Positions 1 to 5,472 of a stretch of 5,479 nt of DNA are shown piece by piece. This stretch comes from Candidatus Atribacteria bacterium. Lineage in GTDB: Bacteria; Atribacterota; Atribacteria; Atribacterales; Atribacteraceae. The number at the start of each line of letters is the position of its first letter. Position 1 is the stretch's first letter. A model generated the notes under the pieces. It ran no database searches. It saw nothing but the letters and a program-made list of their open reading frames with translations, and was not told the origin of the DNA. Location: assembly GCA_003561145.1 (NCBI GenBank), contig PWXL01000149.1, positions 1 through 5,479 on the forward strand, given 5' to 3'. The translations under genes and the position numbers were made by a program.

Positions 1-284
1 ACCACTTCATCGGAGGGCGATACTCTCCCACTTTCCCATAAAACATGTGCAGCAGCTAAGGTCGCATGACCACATAGTTCCACTTCCACCCGCGGCGTAA
101 ACCAGCGAAGCCTAAATCTCTCATTTTCTTTCACCAGGAAGGCCGTTTCTGAAAGGTTCATATCCTCCGCAAATCCCTGCAGCCAATCCTCAGGCAGCCA
201 TTCCTCCATGAACGCCACTGCAGCCGGATTGCCCCGAAAAGGACGTGCAGTAAAAGCATCTACCTGAAAGACACACACTCTCAT
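1..284 (-). CDS. PhzF-family isomerase-like protein (N-terminal part, cut by window edge)
   Basis: The first 94 residues are visible and the C-terminal two thirds lie beyond the left edge. Family hallmarks are clear: VDAFT at residues 8-12, PFRGNPAAV at 15-23, NLSETAFL at 43-50 and the CGHATLAAAHVL block at 71-82. In the PhzF fold the Glu of the SETAF motif (Glu46 here) is the catalytic acid/base. The Cys-Gly-His block lines the active site of the first half of a two-domain, diaminopimelate-epimerase-like fold. The start at 284 is supported by AGGAGG at 292-297 (minus), 7 bases upstream. It also shares ATGA with the stop of the upstream transporter gene, which implies translational coupling. 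Family members outside phenazine operons mostly have unknown substrates, so no specific reaction is assigned and no phenazine role is implied. Family assignment is firm; function is open. Confidence 0.9.
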   Translation of the reverse strand, partial: MRVCVFQVDAFTARPFRGNPAAVAFMEEWLPEDWLQGFAEDMNLSETAFLVKENERFRLRWFTPRVEVELCGHATLAAAHVLWESGRVSPSDEV

Positions 285-1180
285 GAAATTTCCTCCTTTT
301 TCCTAGGAACAGTCTTCTTACCCGCAGCAGGAGCCTTTCGAGAAAGCACCACAACGGCGAGAAGAATGAGCGCCCCGCCCGAGAGCCTTGCCGGGGTGAG
401 GGTTTCTCCTAACAAGAGGGCGGCGAGTGCCACCGTGACCACCGGTTCCAGGGCAGAGACAGTGGCAGATCGAGTCGGACCGATACGCTCAAGACCGGCC
501 AGGAAAGTCACGATTGCCAAAACAGTGGAAATAGCAGCTATTCCACTCACCGCTCCCCAACCCGCTGCTGTTGTTGGAAGATTCACACCCTGTACCAGTG
601 AAATCACGGCAAACACCAGCGCAGCCGAACTCATGATCATCCATGAAGCCTGAAGTGCGCCTCCCCTGGGAACCACCCGGCTTCCGACCATTATATATCC
701 GGAATAGGTAGCAGCAGCTCCCAACCCGGCAAGTGCGCCTAAGGGGTGCCCACCCCCCTCGATCCCCACCACGAGTACCATGCCGGCCAAAGCAGCGACA
801 AGAGCAATGATACCGGGCGGGGTAACCCGTTCTTTCCACAGCACCACCGCAAGAATTGTGACTATGGCAGGATAGAGATATAAAAGCAAGGTTATCTGTG
901 CGACTGGAGCCATTGTGAGGGCAGTAAAATATAAAAATGACTGCCCCACATATCCAACACCTCCCATCAGGAATAAAAAAACCAGTGTTCTTCTCCCTGG
1001 AAGCGGAAGCCGGCGTGGAAGAACCAAAAGAGCCATGATCGCTGAAGCCGCGGCAAAACGAATAACCAGCACACCGAGGGGATCAGCACCCGCCTCGTAG
1101 GCCACCCGGGTAAATATGGGAAGAAAAGCAAAGGATATCGCTGAAATTGATACCAGCGCAACTCCGACATTGACATTCAT
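281..1180 (-). CDS. EamA/DMT-family transporter (drug/metabolite or amino acid exporter type)
   Basis: This 299-residue protein has about ten hydrophobic segments (roughly 5-26, 35-53, 66-86, 90-113, 121-139, 146-165, 177-197, 205-228, 239-258, 264-280). This is the 10-TM layout of two tandem EamA repeats, near the usual 290-300 residues. Each repeat ends in the typical pattern of a Pro-containing helix, an acidic loop and a last helix: YLYPAIVTILAVVLWKERVTP at about 101-121 and ALEPVVTVALAALLLGETLTP at about 243-263. The tail is short and basic (KKTVPRKKEE), probably cytoplasmic. It should act as an inner-membrane carrier of small molecules; EamA members export amino acids, metabolites or drugs, and substrate cannot be read from sequence. 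The start at 1180 has AGGGAG 10 bases upstream (1191-1196, minus). It is first in an operon with the overlapping phzF-like gene and divergent from the decarboxylase gene, so an aromatic amino acid or amine is a guess for its substrate. Confidence 0.9.
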   Translation of the reverse strand: MNVNVGVALVSISAISFAFLPIFTRVAYEAGADPLGVLVIRFAAASAIMALLVLPRRLPLPGRRTLVFLFLMGGVGYVGQSFLYFTALTMAPVAQITLLLYLYPAIVTILAVVLWKERVTPPGIIALVAALAGMVLVVGIEGGGHPLGALAGLGAAATYSGYIMVGSRVVPRGGALQASWMIMSSAALVFAVISLVQGVNLPTTAAGWGAVSGIAAISTVLAIVTFLAGLERIGPTRSATVSALEPVVTVALAALLLGETLTPARLSGGALILLAVVVLSRKAPAAGKKTVPRKKEEIS

Positions 1181-1256
1181 GAATACATGCTCCCTGCGGT
1201 TTCTTTTTTCCCTGGAGATACAGACAGCCTCATTGTGCTTATAAGGGATACACGCG

Positions 1257-1280
1257 CTCCATTATACCTTTCTCCATAAT
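1257..1280. repeat. Pair of imperfect direct repeats over the EamA -10 box
   Basis: CTCCATTAT (1257-1265) and CTCCATAAT (1272-1280) differ at one base and start 15 bases apart. The same bases also form a CATTAT...ATAATG inverted pair (1260-1265 and 1276-1281). Their position on the candidate TATAAT makes a repressor site possible, but the AT-rich short arms could be chance. Confidence 0.3.
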
Positions 1281-1290
1281 GAAGGGGAAA
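1261..1290 (-). promoter_or_regulatory. Candidate promoter of the EamA-phzF operon
   Basis: A perfect TATAAT lies on the minus strand at 1266-1261. The -35 region at a 17- or 18-base spacing is poor (TTCCCC or TTTCCC). Transcription would begin near 1254 and give a leader of about 75 bases before the ATG at 1180. The imperfect direct repeats at 1257-1280 overlap the -10. Only the -10 is persuasive; an activator may compensate for the weak -35, or the match may be chance. Confidence 0.35.
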
Positions 1291-1335
1291 CCGTTTCCTC
1301 TTTTAATGCAGTGAGTAGGGAGAAGGGAAAATCTT

Positions 1336-1373
1336 CGATGCCACCACAGAATGTGACTTCTTGCGGTGGATCG
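1336..1373. promoter_or_regulatory. Inverted repeat overlapping the decarboxylase -35 region (possible operator)
   Basis: CGATGCCACC at 1336-1345 faces GGTGGATCG at 1365-1373. They form nine complementary pairs with a single bulged G at 1340 and 19 bases between the arms. A short inner AGAA/TTCT pairing sits within the spacer. The right arm covers part of the candidate -35 TTGCGG (1361-1366), which suits a dimeric regulator. If transcription instead starts upstream, the same sequence would fold as a hairpin in the leader RNA. No regulator gene lies in the window. Confidence 0.35.
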
Positions 1374-1389
1374 GTATATTGGAGATAAT
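1361..1389 (+). promoter_or_regulatory. Candidate sigma-70-type promoter of the decarboxylase gene
   Basis: TTGCGG (1361-1366) and GATAAT (1384-1389) are separated by exactly 17 bases. The -10 matches five of six consensus bases and the -35 carries the key TTG. Transcription would start near 1396 and leave a leader of about 120 bases before the ATG at 1519. It is the best spaced pair I see on the plus strand of this intergenic region. Confidence 0.45.
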
Positions 1390-1518
1390 GGGAAAAACAT
1401 CATTAGTCGAGAGCCAGGAGTCAAAGCACAGGGATGAAAATAAAAAAGAACATAAGGTACAAGCTTGAGGAAACAGAAAATACGAATAACCCAGGGAAAA
1501 AGAGAGGATGACCGCCAC

Positions 1519-2925
1519 ATGGACAGAGAAACTTTTCGTCTTTTCGGACACAAATGTATCGATTGGCTGGCTGATTACTGGGAAGAAATTGAAAAATATC
1601 CGGTTCGCTCACAGGTGAAAGCGGGCGAAGTGAAAGGGAAGCTTCCGTCTGAACCGCCTGAAGAGGCTGAACCAATGGAAAATATTTTTAATGACTTCCA
1701 GGATGTCATCCTTCCAGGAATCACCCATTGGCAGCATCCGGGTTGGTTCGCTTATTTCCCCGCAAACGCCAGCCCTCCTTCTGTTCTCGCTGAAGTCCTT
1801 ACAGCGGGGCTTGGAGCCCAGTGCATGATGTGGCTCACTTCACCGGCAGCCACAGAACTCGAAGAAGTCGTGCTGGAATGGCTGCGTGGGATGATCGGTC
1901 TTCCCGAAGGGTGGGCCGGCGTCATCCAGGATACCGCTTCCACGGCTACTTTGTGTGCACTTCTCACCGCCAGGGAGAGGGCCACATCTTTCGATTCAAA
2001 CCAGCGCGGCCTTATCAAACCGCTCGCTGTGTATGCTTCTCGAGAAGCACACTCCAGCGTGGAAAAGGGAGTCAAAATCGCCGGGCTCGGCCGGGATGCC
2101 CTTCGGTACATATCCACTGACGAGGACTTTGCCCTTGTTCCCGGGGAACTCGAGCGGGAATTGGAACGTGACAGGAGGGAAGGTGTGAGGCCGGCCTGTG
2201 TGATTGCGACAACCGGTACAACTTCCTCCACGGCTTGTGATCCTCTCGAACCCATAGGACGTATTTGCAATACATACGGAGTGTGGCTTCACGTTGATGC
2301 CGCATTCGCCGGTACGGCTGCATTGCTACCGGAAAAGCGGCACTTACTGCACGGAGTAGAACATGCTGATTCTTTTGTCTTCAATCCTCATAAGTGGATG
2401 CTCACCAACTTCGATTGTTCGGCCTATTTCGTAAAGGACTCATCATTACTCACCCGTACTTTTGAAATCCATCCTGAGTATTTGAAAACCGGTCTTGATG
2501 CGCAGGTAAAAAACTTCCGTGATTGGGGAATCCAACTGGGCCGGCGGTTCCGTGCGCTGAAATTGTGGTTTGTCATCCGCTCATACGGCGTGGAGGGAAT
2601 ACGGAAAATGCTGCGGGAACATCTTCGCCTGGCCGGCGTATTTCAACAGCTGCTACAAAGCGATCCGGGTTTTGAAATACTTGCTCCCGTTAACCTGACC
2701 GTGATCTGTTTCCGCATGAAGCGTGAAGGAATGGACGAAGACGAGTTGGAGCGCCTGAACTCAAACCTCTTGGAACGGGTAAATGCCAGTGGAAAGGCTT
2801 TTCTTACCCATACAAAGTTGCAGGGCCGTTACTGTATGCGGCTGGCCATCGGTCAGGCCAACACCACCGAACGCCACATCCGCACGGTGTGGGACCTCCT
2901 CCAAGACGAATCTGCACACGTTTAG
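1519..2925 (+). CDS. PLP-dependent aromatic-L-amino-acid decarboxylase (group II)
   Basis: This 468-residue protein closely resembles animal and plant aromatic amino acid decarboxylases, which convert tyrosine, DOPA, tryptophan or 5-hydroxytryptophan to the amine plus CO2. Key residues, counted from the ATG at 1519, are all present. His178 in AHSSVEK stacks on the cofactor. Asp260 in HVDAAFAG contacts the pyridine nitrogen. Lys292 in NPHKWMLTNFDCSAY forms the Schiff base. Tyr321 in HPEYLK is the loop tyrosine (human Tyr332) that favours decarboxylation over amine oxidation. QLGRRFRALKLWF follows at 339-351. The N-terminus MDRETFRLFGHKCIDWLADY matches the usual family start. The ribosome binding site is AGAGAGG at 1501-1507, a rather long 11 bases away. 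A TTG at 1465 would add 18 basic residues that the family lacks. The gene is alone on its strand, divergent from the transporter operon. Substrate cannot be fixed; the enzyme is expected to be a cytoplasmic homodimer. Confidence 0.93.
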   Translation: MDRETFRLFGHKCIDWLADYWEEIEKYPVRSQVKAGEVKGKLPSEPPEEAEPMENIFNDFQDVILPGITHWQHPGWFAYFPANASPPSVLAEVLTAGLGAQCMMWLTSPAATELEEVVLEWLRGMIGLPEGWAGVIQDTASTATLCALLTARERATSFDSNQRGLIKPLAVYASREAHSSVEKGVKIAGLGRDALRYISTDEDFALVPGELERELERDRREGVRPACVIATTGTTSSTACDPLEPIGRICNTYGVWLHVDAAFAGTAALLPEKRHLLHGVEHADSFVFNPHKWMLTNFDCSAYFVKDSSLLTRTFEIHPEYLKTGLDAQVKNFRDWGIQLGRRFRALKLWFVIRSYGVEGIRKMLREHLRLAGVFQQLLQSDPGFEILAPVNLTVICFRMKREGMDEDELERLNSNLLERVNASGKAFLTHTKLQGRYCMRLAIGQANTTERHIRTVWDLLQDESAHV

Positions 2926-2981
2926 CTGGAAACCTACCACCCGTGTACGGGAATGGAAAAATCATGTTTTTCTCAACACGG
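2926..2981. other. Convergent gene junction with a short hairpin, no clear terminator
   Basis: Only 36 bases separate the stops of the decarboxylase gene and ptb. They contain CCCGTGTACGGG (2940-2951), which can pair as CCCG/CGGG. An AT-only pairing GAAAAA (2956-2961) with TTTTTC (2967-2972) overlaps the ptb end, and CCGTGT (2941-2946) can pair with ACACGG (2976-2981). None is followed closely by a T-run on either strand, so a standard intrinsic terminator is not supported. The nested arms could still act as a weak bidirectional stop. Confidence 0.3.
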
Positions 2982-3873
2982 AAAGGGCGGCCAGGGCAAT
3001 GGAAGCAAGTTTTCCATATACCGGCTCGTTACGGGAAGTAAGTATCACGGGTTTGGCTGCTCCCAGCACCAGTCCAGCCATTCTTCCCTGCGCGAAGTAG
3101 ACGATGGATTTCGCCAGCATATTCCCTGCTTCTATTCCAGGTACAACGAGCAGGTCCGCTCTTCCTGCCACGGGATTATCGATCCCTTTGCGAAGGGCTG
3201 CTTCTTCATTGACCGCGGCATCCAATCCCAGGGGTCCCGCCATGAGACAGCCGTGGAATTCACCGCGTGCGGCAGCTTCCACAAACTTTTTAGCTTCCAT
3301 GGTAGAGGGAACCTTCGGGCTTACCTTTTCGTTGGCACTTATACAGGCTACTCGTGGAGTTTCGATGCCGATGGAATGGAGAAATTCTACCGCGTTGCGG
3401 ACAATGGCAGTTTTCTGACCATAGTCCGGCTTGACATTGAGCCCTCCGTCGGTGATGAAAATCAAGCGATAATAACCGGGGACCTCAAGCACAGCCAAGT
3501 GACTGAGAATACGATCGGTGCGCAAGCCACCCTCCGGTGCAAGCACAGAGTGTAGAAAATCAGCGCTGTTGACCATCCCCTTCATCAAGACGTCACATGT
3601 TCCCTGTCCCACTTCATGGATAGCGCGTGTTACTGCTTCAGAAGGTATGGCAGCATCTATGATATCTATGCCCTGTAAGTTCAAACCAGCTTTAATGGCC
3701 AACCTCCAGATACGTTCCTCGTGGCCGACCAGGGTAAAATTGACGAAGTCCTCTTTACGTGCGTCACGCACGGCTCCCAGGACTGTTTCGTCATCTGCTG
3801 ATGCCACACACACCCGGCAACGGCCTTTTTCCCGTACCGCACGGATAACCTGGTGGAAATTTTCAAAATTCAT
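2962..3873 (-). CDS. ptb: Phosphate butyryltransferase (phosphotransbutyrylase)
   Basis: This 303-residue protein belongs to the phosphate acetyl/butyryltransferase family and has the length of clostridial Ptb (about 300). It catalyses butyryl-CoA + phosphate to butyryl phosphate + CoA in the cytoplasm. Visible family blocks are CDVLMKGM (93-100), the RILSHLAVLEVPGY stretch (121-134), TDGGLNVKPD (141-150), ANEKVSPKVPST (180-191), GPLGLDAAV (213-221), ADLLVVPGIEAGNMLAKS (239-256) and KPVILTSR (274-281). The start at 3873 is chosen because AGGAG at 3882-3886 (minus) lies 8 bases upstream and the protein then begins like its relatives. The longer frame to 3999 only adds 42 residues read out of buk. 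It overlaps the end of buk by 11 bases, so the kinase partner is directly upstream and co-translated. A role for branched acyl groups such as isobutyryl is possible; plain phosphotransacetylase is less likely given the buk neighbour. Confidence 0.92.
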   Translation of the reverse strand: MNFENFHQVIRAVREKGRCRVCVASADDETVLGAVRDARKEDFVNFTLVGHEERIWRLAIKAGLNLQGIDIIDAAIPSEAVTRAIHEVGQGTCDVLMKGMVNSADFLHSVLAPEGGLRTDRILSHLAVLEVPGYYRLIFITDGGLNVKPDYGQKTAIVRNAVEFLHSIGIETPRVACISANEKVSPKVPSTMEAKKFVEAAARGEFHGCLMAGPLGLDAAVNEEAALRKGIDNPVAGRADLLVVPGIEAGNMLAKSIVYFAQGRMAGLVLGAAKPVILTSRNEPVYGKLASIALAALSVLRKT

Positions 3874-4960
3874 CCGCGTTTCTCCTCTCAGGAATATTTT
3901 TATAATGCAACGGTTGCTCCTCTCCCCGCAGAACCCGTAAGGCTCCGGCAGCCAGCGCTTCCATTTCTTTTTCTCCCGGGTATACAAAAATGGGAGCAAT
4001 ATAGCTTATCCGGGTGGAAATGAGATCAACCAGGTTGCGGGAATATGCCATGCCTCCCGTGATTATCACCCCGTCCACCTTACCACATAACACGGTTCCC
4101 ATAGCACCTATTTCTTTGGAAACCTGCCAGGCTAAAGCACGAACCACCAACATAACTCGCCGGTCACCCTGCTTCATTCTCTGTTCCACTTCACGGAAGT
4201 CCTTGGTCGCAAGGTAGGAAAATACACCTCCTTCACGGGTAAGCAACCTCTCCATTTTGTCCCGGCTGTTTCCTCCCTGAAAACATAGTTCAACCAGTGA
4301 AAGAGAGGGTAAAGCGCCGCAGCGTTCCAACGAAAAAGGCCCCTCACTGTTGGCGTTGTTGACATCGATCATCCGCCCTTGCCGGTGGGCGGAAACCGAA
4401 ATACCGCTTCCCAGGTGAGCGACCACCAGACTGACCTCCGCATAGTCACTTTCGAGTTCTTGGGCAGCCCGGTGGGCGGCTGCCTTACTGTTAAGCGCGT
4501 GGGAAAGGCTTCGTCTCTGTAATCCATGTAACCCTGACAGGCGAGCCTCGTCAACCAGCTCATCAGTAGATACCGTATCTACCGTAAAAGCAGGAATACC
4601 CAATTCCCCCGCAAGCGGCCAACAGATGACCACCCCGAGATTCGAAGCATGGGAACCGAAACGAGCCTCTTTGAGATCCGTATACATTTCTTCATCTGTA
4701 AGATATACGCCACCCGGGATCGGCTTGAGGATCCCTCCCCGGGCTGCCAAAGCGGAAAGGCTCGAGGTTTCCACTTTGGCTTCCTTGAGAAAGTCAAGTA
4801 TTGCTTTCCTGCGCATTTCTTCCTGTGCCGCAACTGTTACAAGACGGGCTATCTCATGGTGAGAGTGTTCCACCACCTGCCGTATAATGAGTGTATCATC
4901 TTCAAACAGGGCAATTTTTGTGGATGTGGAACCGGGATTCACAGCCAAGATACGAAACAT
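3863..4960 (-). CDS. buk: Butyrate kinase
   Basis: This 365-residue member of the acetate/butyrate kinase (ASKHA) family converts butyryl phosphate + ADP to butyrate + ATP, or the reverse. Motifs in order are NPGSTSTK (8-15, phosphate loop 1), AARGGILKPIPGGVY (72-86), GSHASNLG (102-109), FTVDTVSTDE (125-134), HLGSGIS (182-188, phosphate loop 2), EGPFSLERCG (206-215), IITGGMAYS (299-307, adenosine site) and YPGEKEMEALAAGALRVLRG (327-346). The length fits Buk (about 355-365) and not acetate kinase (about 400). The start at 4960 gives the standard N-terminus. Its purine-rich site GGGGGAGGAGA (4961-4971, minus) touches the start codon, leaving only 3 bases after GGAGG. It precedes ptb with an 11-base overlap, the reverse of the well-known clostridial ptb-buk order. 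Loop 2 reads HLGSG where HLGGG or HMGGG is common in Buk; acetate kinase has HLGNG there, so the change should be tolerated. Confidence 0.94.
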   Translation of the reverse strand: MFRILAVNPGSTSTKIALFEDDTLIIRQVVEHSHHEIARLVTVAAQEEMRRKAILDFLKEAKVETSSLSALAARGGILKPIPGGVYLTDEEMYTDLKEARFGSHASNLGVVICWPLAGELGIPAFTVDTVSTDELVDEARLSGLHGLQRRSLSHALNSKAAAHRAAQELESDYAEVSLVVAHLGSGISVSAHRQGRMIDVNNANSEGPFSLERCGALPSLSLVELCFQGGNSRDKMERLLTREGGVFSYLATKDFREVEQRMKQGDRRVMLVVRALAWQVSKEIGAMGTVLCGKVDGVIITGGMAYSRNLVDLISTRISYIAPIFVYPGEKEMEALAAGALRVLRGEEQPLHYKNIPERRNADEF

Positions 4961-4991
4961 TCTCCTCCCCCTTTCGGGAACAATTGAATCT

Positions 4992-5037
4992 ATTGTACTG
5001 CATTTTCCGACTTACAAGCTTACGGTAATTATGTCAA
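4992..5037 (-). promoter_or_regulatory. Candidate promoter elements upstream of buk-ptb
   Basis: On the minus strand a perfect TTGACA (5037-5032) and a TACAAT box (4997-4992) occur, but they lie 34 bases apart and so cannot pair with each other. At 17 bases from TTGACA the -10 would be TAAGTC, which is weak. TACAAT has only TTGTAA at a short 14-base spacing as a -35. One of these two sets probably serves the operon, with a leader of roughly 25-45 bases, but I cannot choose between them. Confidence 0.3.
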
Positions 5038-5258
5038 TTGGCTGCCGGGGCCTTACAATCTCAATCATTTTCTCATACAATGAATATATCAACGTGGTAA
5101 CCAATTGTATCGCTCTTTCTCACAAACAGCCGGGGTGTTTCCCCAAATTTTTACCGTGTTTACATAACAACAGGCCGAGGAAATGCAAAAGCCAGAAAAA
5201 TTATGAAAAGAAGAGAAGGGTAAGTTATGCATATGAAATACAGCTTTTCTCCCACCGA

Positions 5259-5330
5259 GGAGTACTCCCGGGGAAACATAACTCTACCCCGGACTTTATA
5301 AAGGAGCCGCCCAGCAACTTAAGTTGCGGC
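5259..5330. repeat. Cluster of short palindromes
   Basis: In order there are GGAGTACTCC (5259-5268), CCGGGG (5268-5273) facing CCCCGG (5287-5292), CTTTATAAAG (5294-5303) and GCAACTTAAGTTGC (5314-5327), the last a perfect 14-base palindrome. GCCGC (5306-5310) can also pair with GCGGC (5326-5330). The density is well above what neighbouring DNA shows. It could be a protein-binding region or the degraded end of a mobile element; the sequence does not decide. Confidence 0.5.
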
Positions 5331-5344
5331 ATCGAAGATGTAAA

Positions 5345-5365
5345 TCAGAATTCAGAATTCAGAAT
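5345..5365. repeat. Three tandem copies of the heptamer TCAGAAT
   Basis: TCAGAAT is repeated exactly three times without a gap (5345-5351, 5352-5358, 5359-5365) and is followed at once by a run of T to 5371. The array ends 12 bases before the hairpin element at 5378. Seven-base arrays of this flavour are, as far as I recall, scattered between genes in some Clostridia genomes. They may vary in copy number by slippage. Confidence 0.85.
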
Positions 5366-5377
5366 TTTTTTAGTCCG

Positions 5378-5472
5378 TCACTGCGAGGAGCGAAGCGACG
5401 CGGCAGTCTGTGCTTGTGTGTACGCAAAAAGCATAGCTTGCCACACTCCACTCGCGGTGGTGTTCGCAATGA
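5378..5472. repeat. MITE/REP-like hairpin element with imperfect terminal inverted repeats
   Basis: The left end TCACTGCGAG (5378-5387) pairs with TTCGCAATGA (5463-5472), with one mismatch and one G-T pair. An inner stem, 5402-5415 with 5429-5442, forms 13 of 14 pairs (two of them G-T) around a 13-base loop. A side hairpin CCAC/GTGG lies near 5449-5460. The left part, GCGAGGAGCGAAGCGACGCG, matches from memory a very widespread bacterial intergenic repeat (CATTGCGAGGAGCGAAGCGACG...), often 80-130 bases long and non-coding. There is no transposase in the window. Ends are set by the pairing and could be a few bases longer. Confidence 0.7.

Larger units (their letters stand above)
4961..5377. other. 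Non-coding stretch upstream of buk
   Basis: No gene of convincing size lies here on either strand. Contents are the buk ribosome binding site, the promoter candidates, three CAATTG hexamers (4981, 5035, 5102), a small GGGG/CCCC hairpin at 5132-5144 followed by AAATTTTT on the plus strand, a palindrome cluster at 5259-5330 and the TCAGAAT array at 5345-5365. A 24-codon frame on the plus strand (ATG 5227, TAA ending 5301) has AAGGG 6 bases upstream, but it runs through the palindromes and resembles nothing I know. Confidence 0.6.

Noticed and set aside
1185..1188. Alternative ATG upstream of the transporter start
   Set aside because: The ATG at 1188 (minus) is out of frame and meets a stop after three codons.
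1239..1553. Minus-strand open frames of 82-104 codons in the divergent intergenic region
   Set aside because: The translations are rich in Phe, Ser, Leu and Pro without a domain, they overlap the decarboxylase start, and I saw no good ribosome binding site.
1752..2270. Minus-strand open frame of 172 codons
   Set aside because: It is antisense to the core of the decarboxylase, Ser-rich, and has no recognisable domain.
2953..3555. Plus-strand open frame of 200 codons
   Set aside because: It lies fully antisense to ptb, which has complete family motifs. The translated protein is Cys/His/Ser-rich with no domain, as expected for a shadow frame.
3518..3940. Plus-strand open frame of 140 codons
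   Set aside because: It is antisense to the N-terminal half of ptb and the end of buk; its low-complexity Ser/Arg/Thr-rich product looks like a shadow.
3874..3999. N-terminal extension of ptb by 42 residues
   Set aside because: These codons overlap the buk 3' end in another frame, produce a basic non-family sequence, and the internal ATG at 3873 has a well-placed AGGAG.
5095..5109. Sigma-54-like TGGTAACCAATTGT
   Set aside because: Spacing fits a -24/-12 promoter, but the box ends TTGT, not TTGC, lacks the GCAC part of the -24 element, and points away from buk with no gene downstream in the window.
5132..5152. GGGG/CCCC hairpin followed by AAATTTTT as an intrinsic terminator
   Set aside because: The stem has only four pairs, the T-run is offset by three A, and no plus-strand gene ends upstream.
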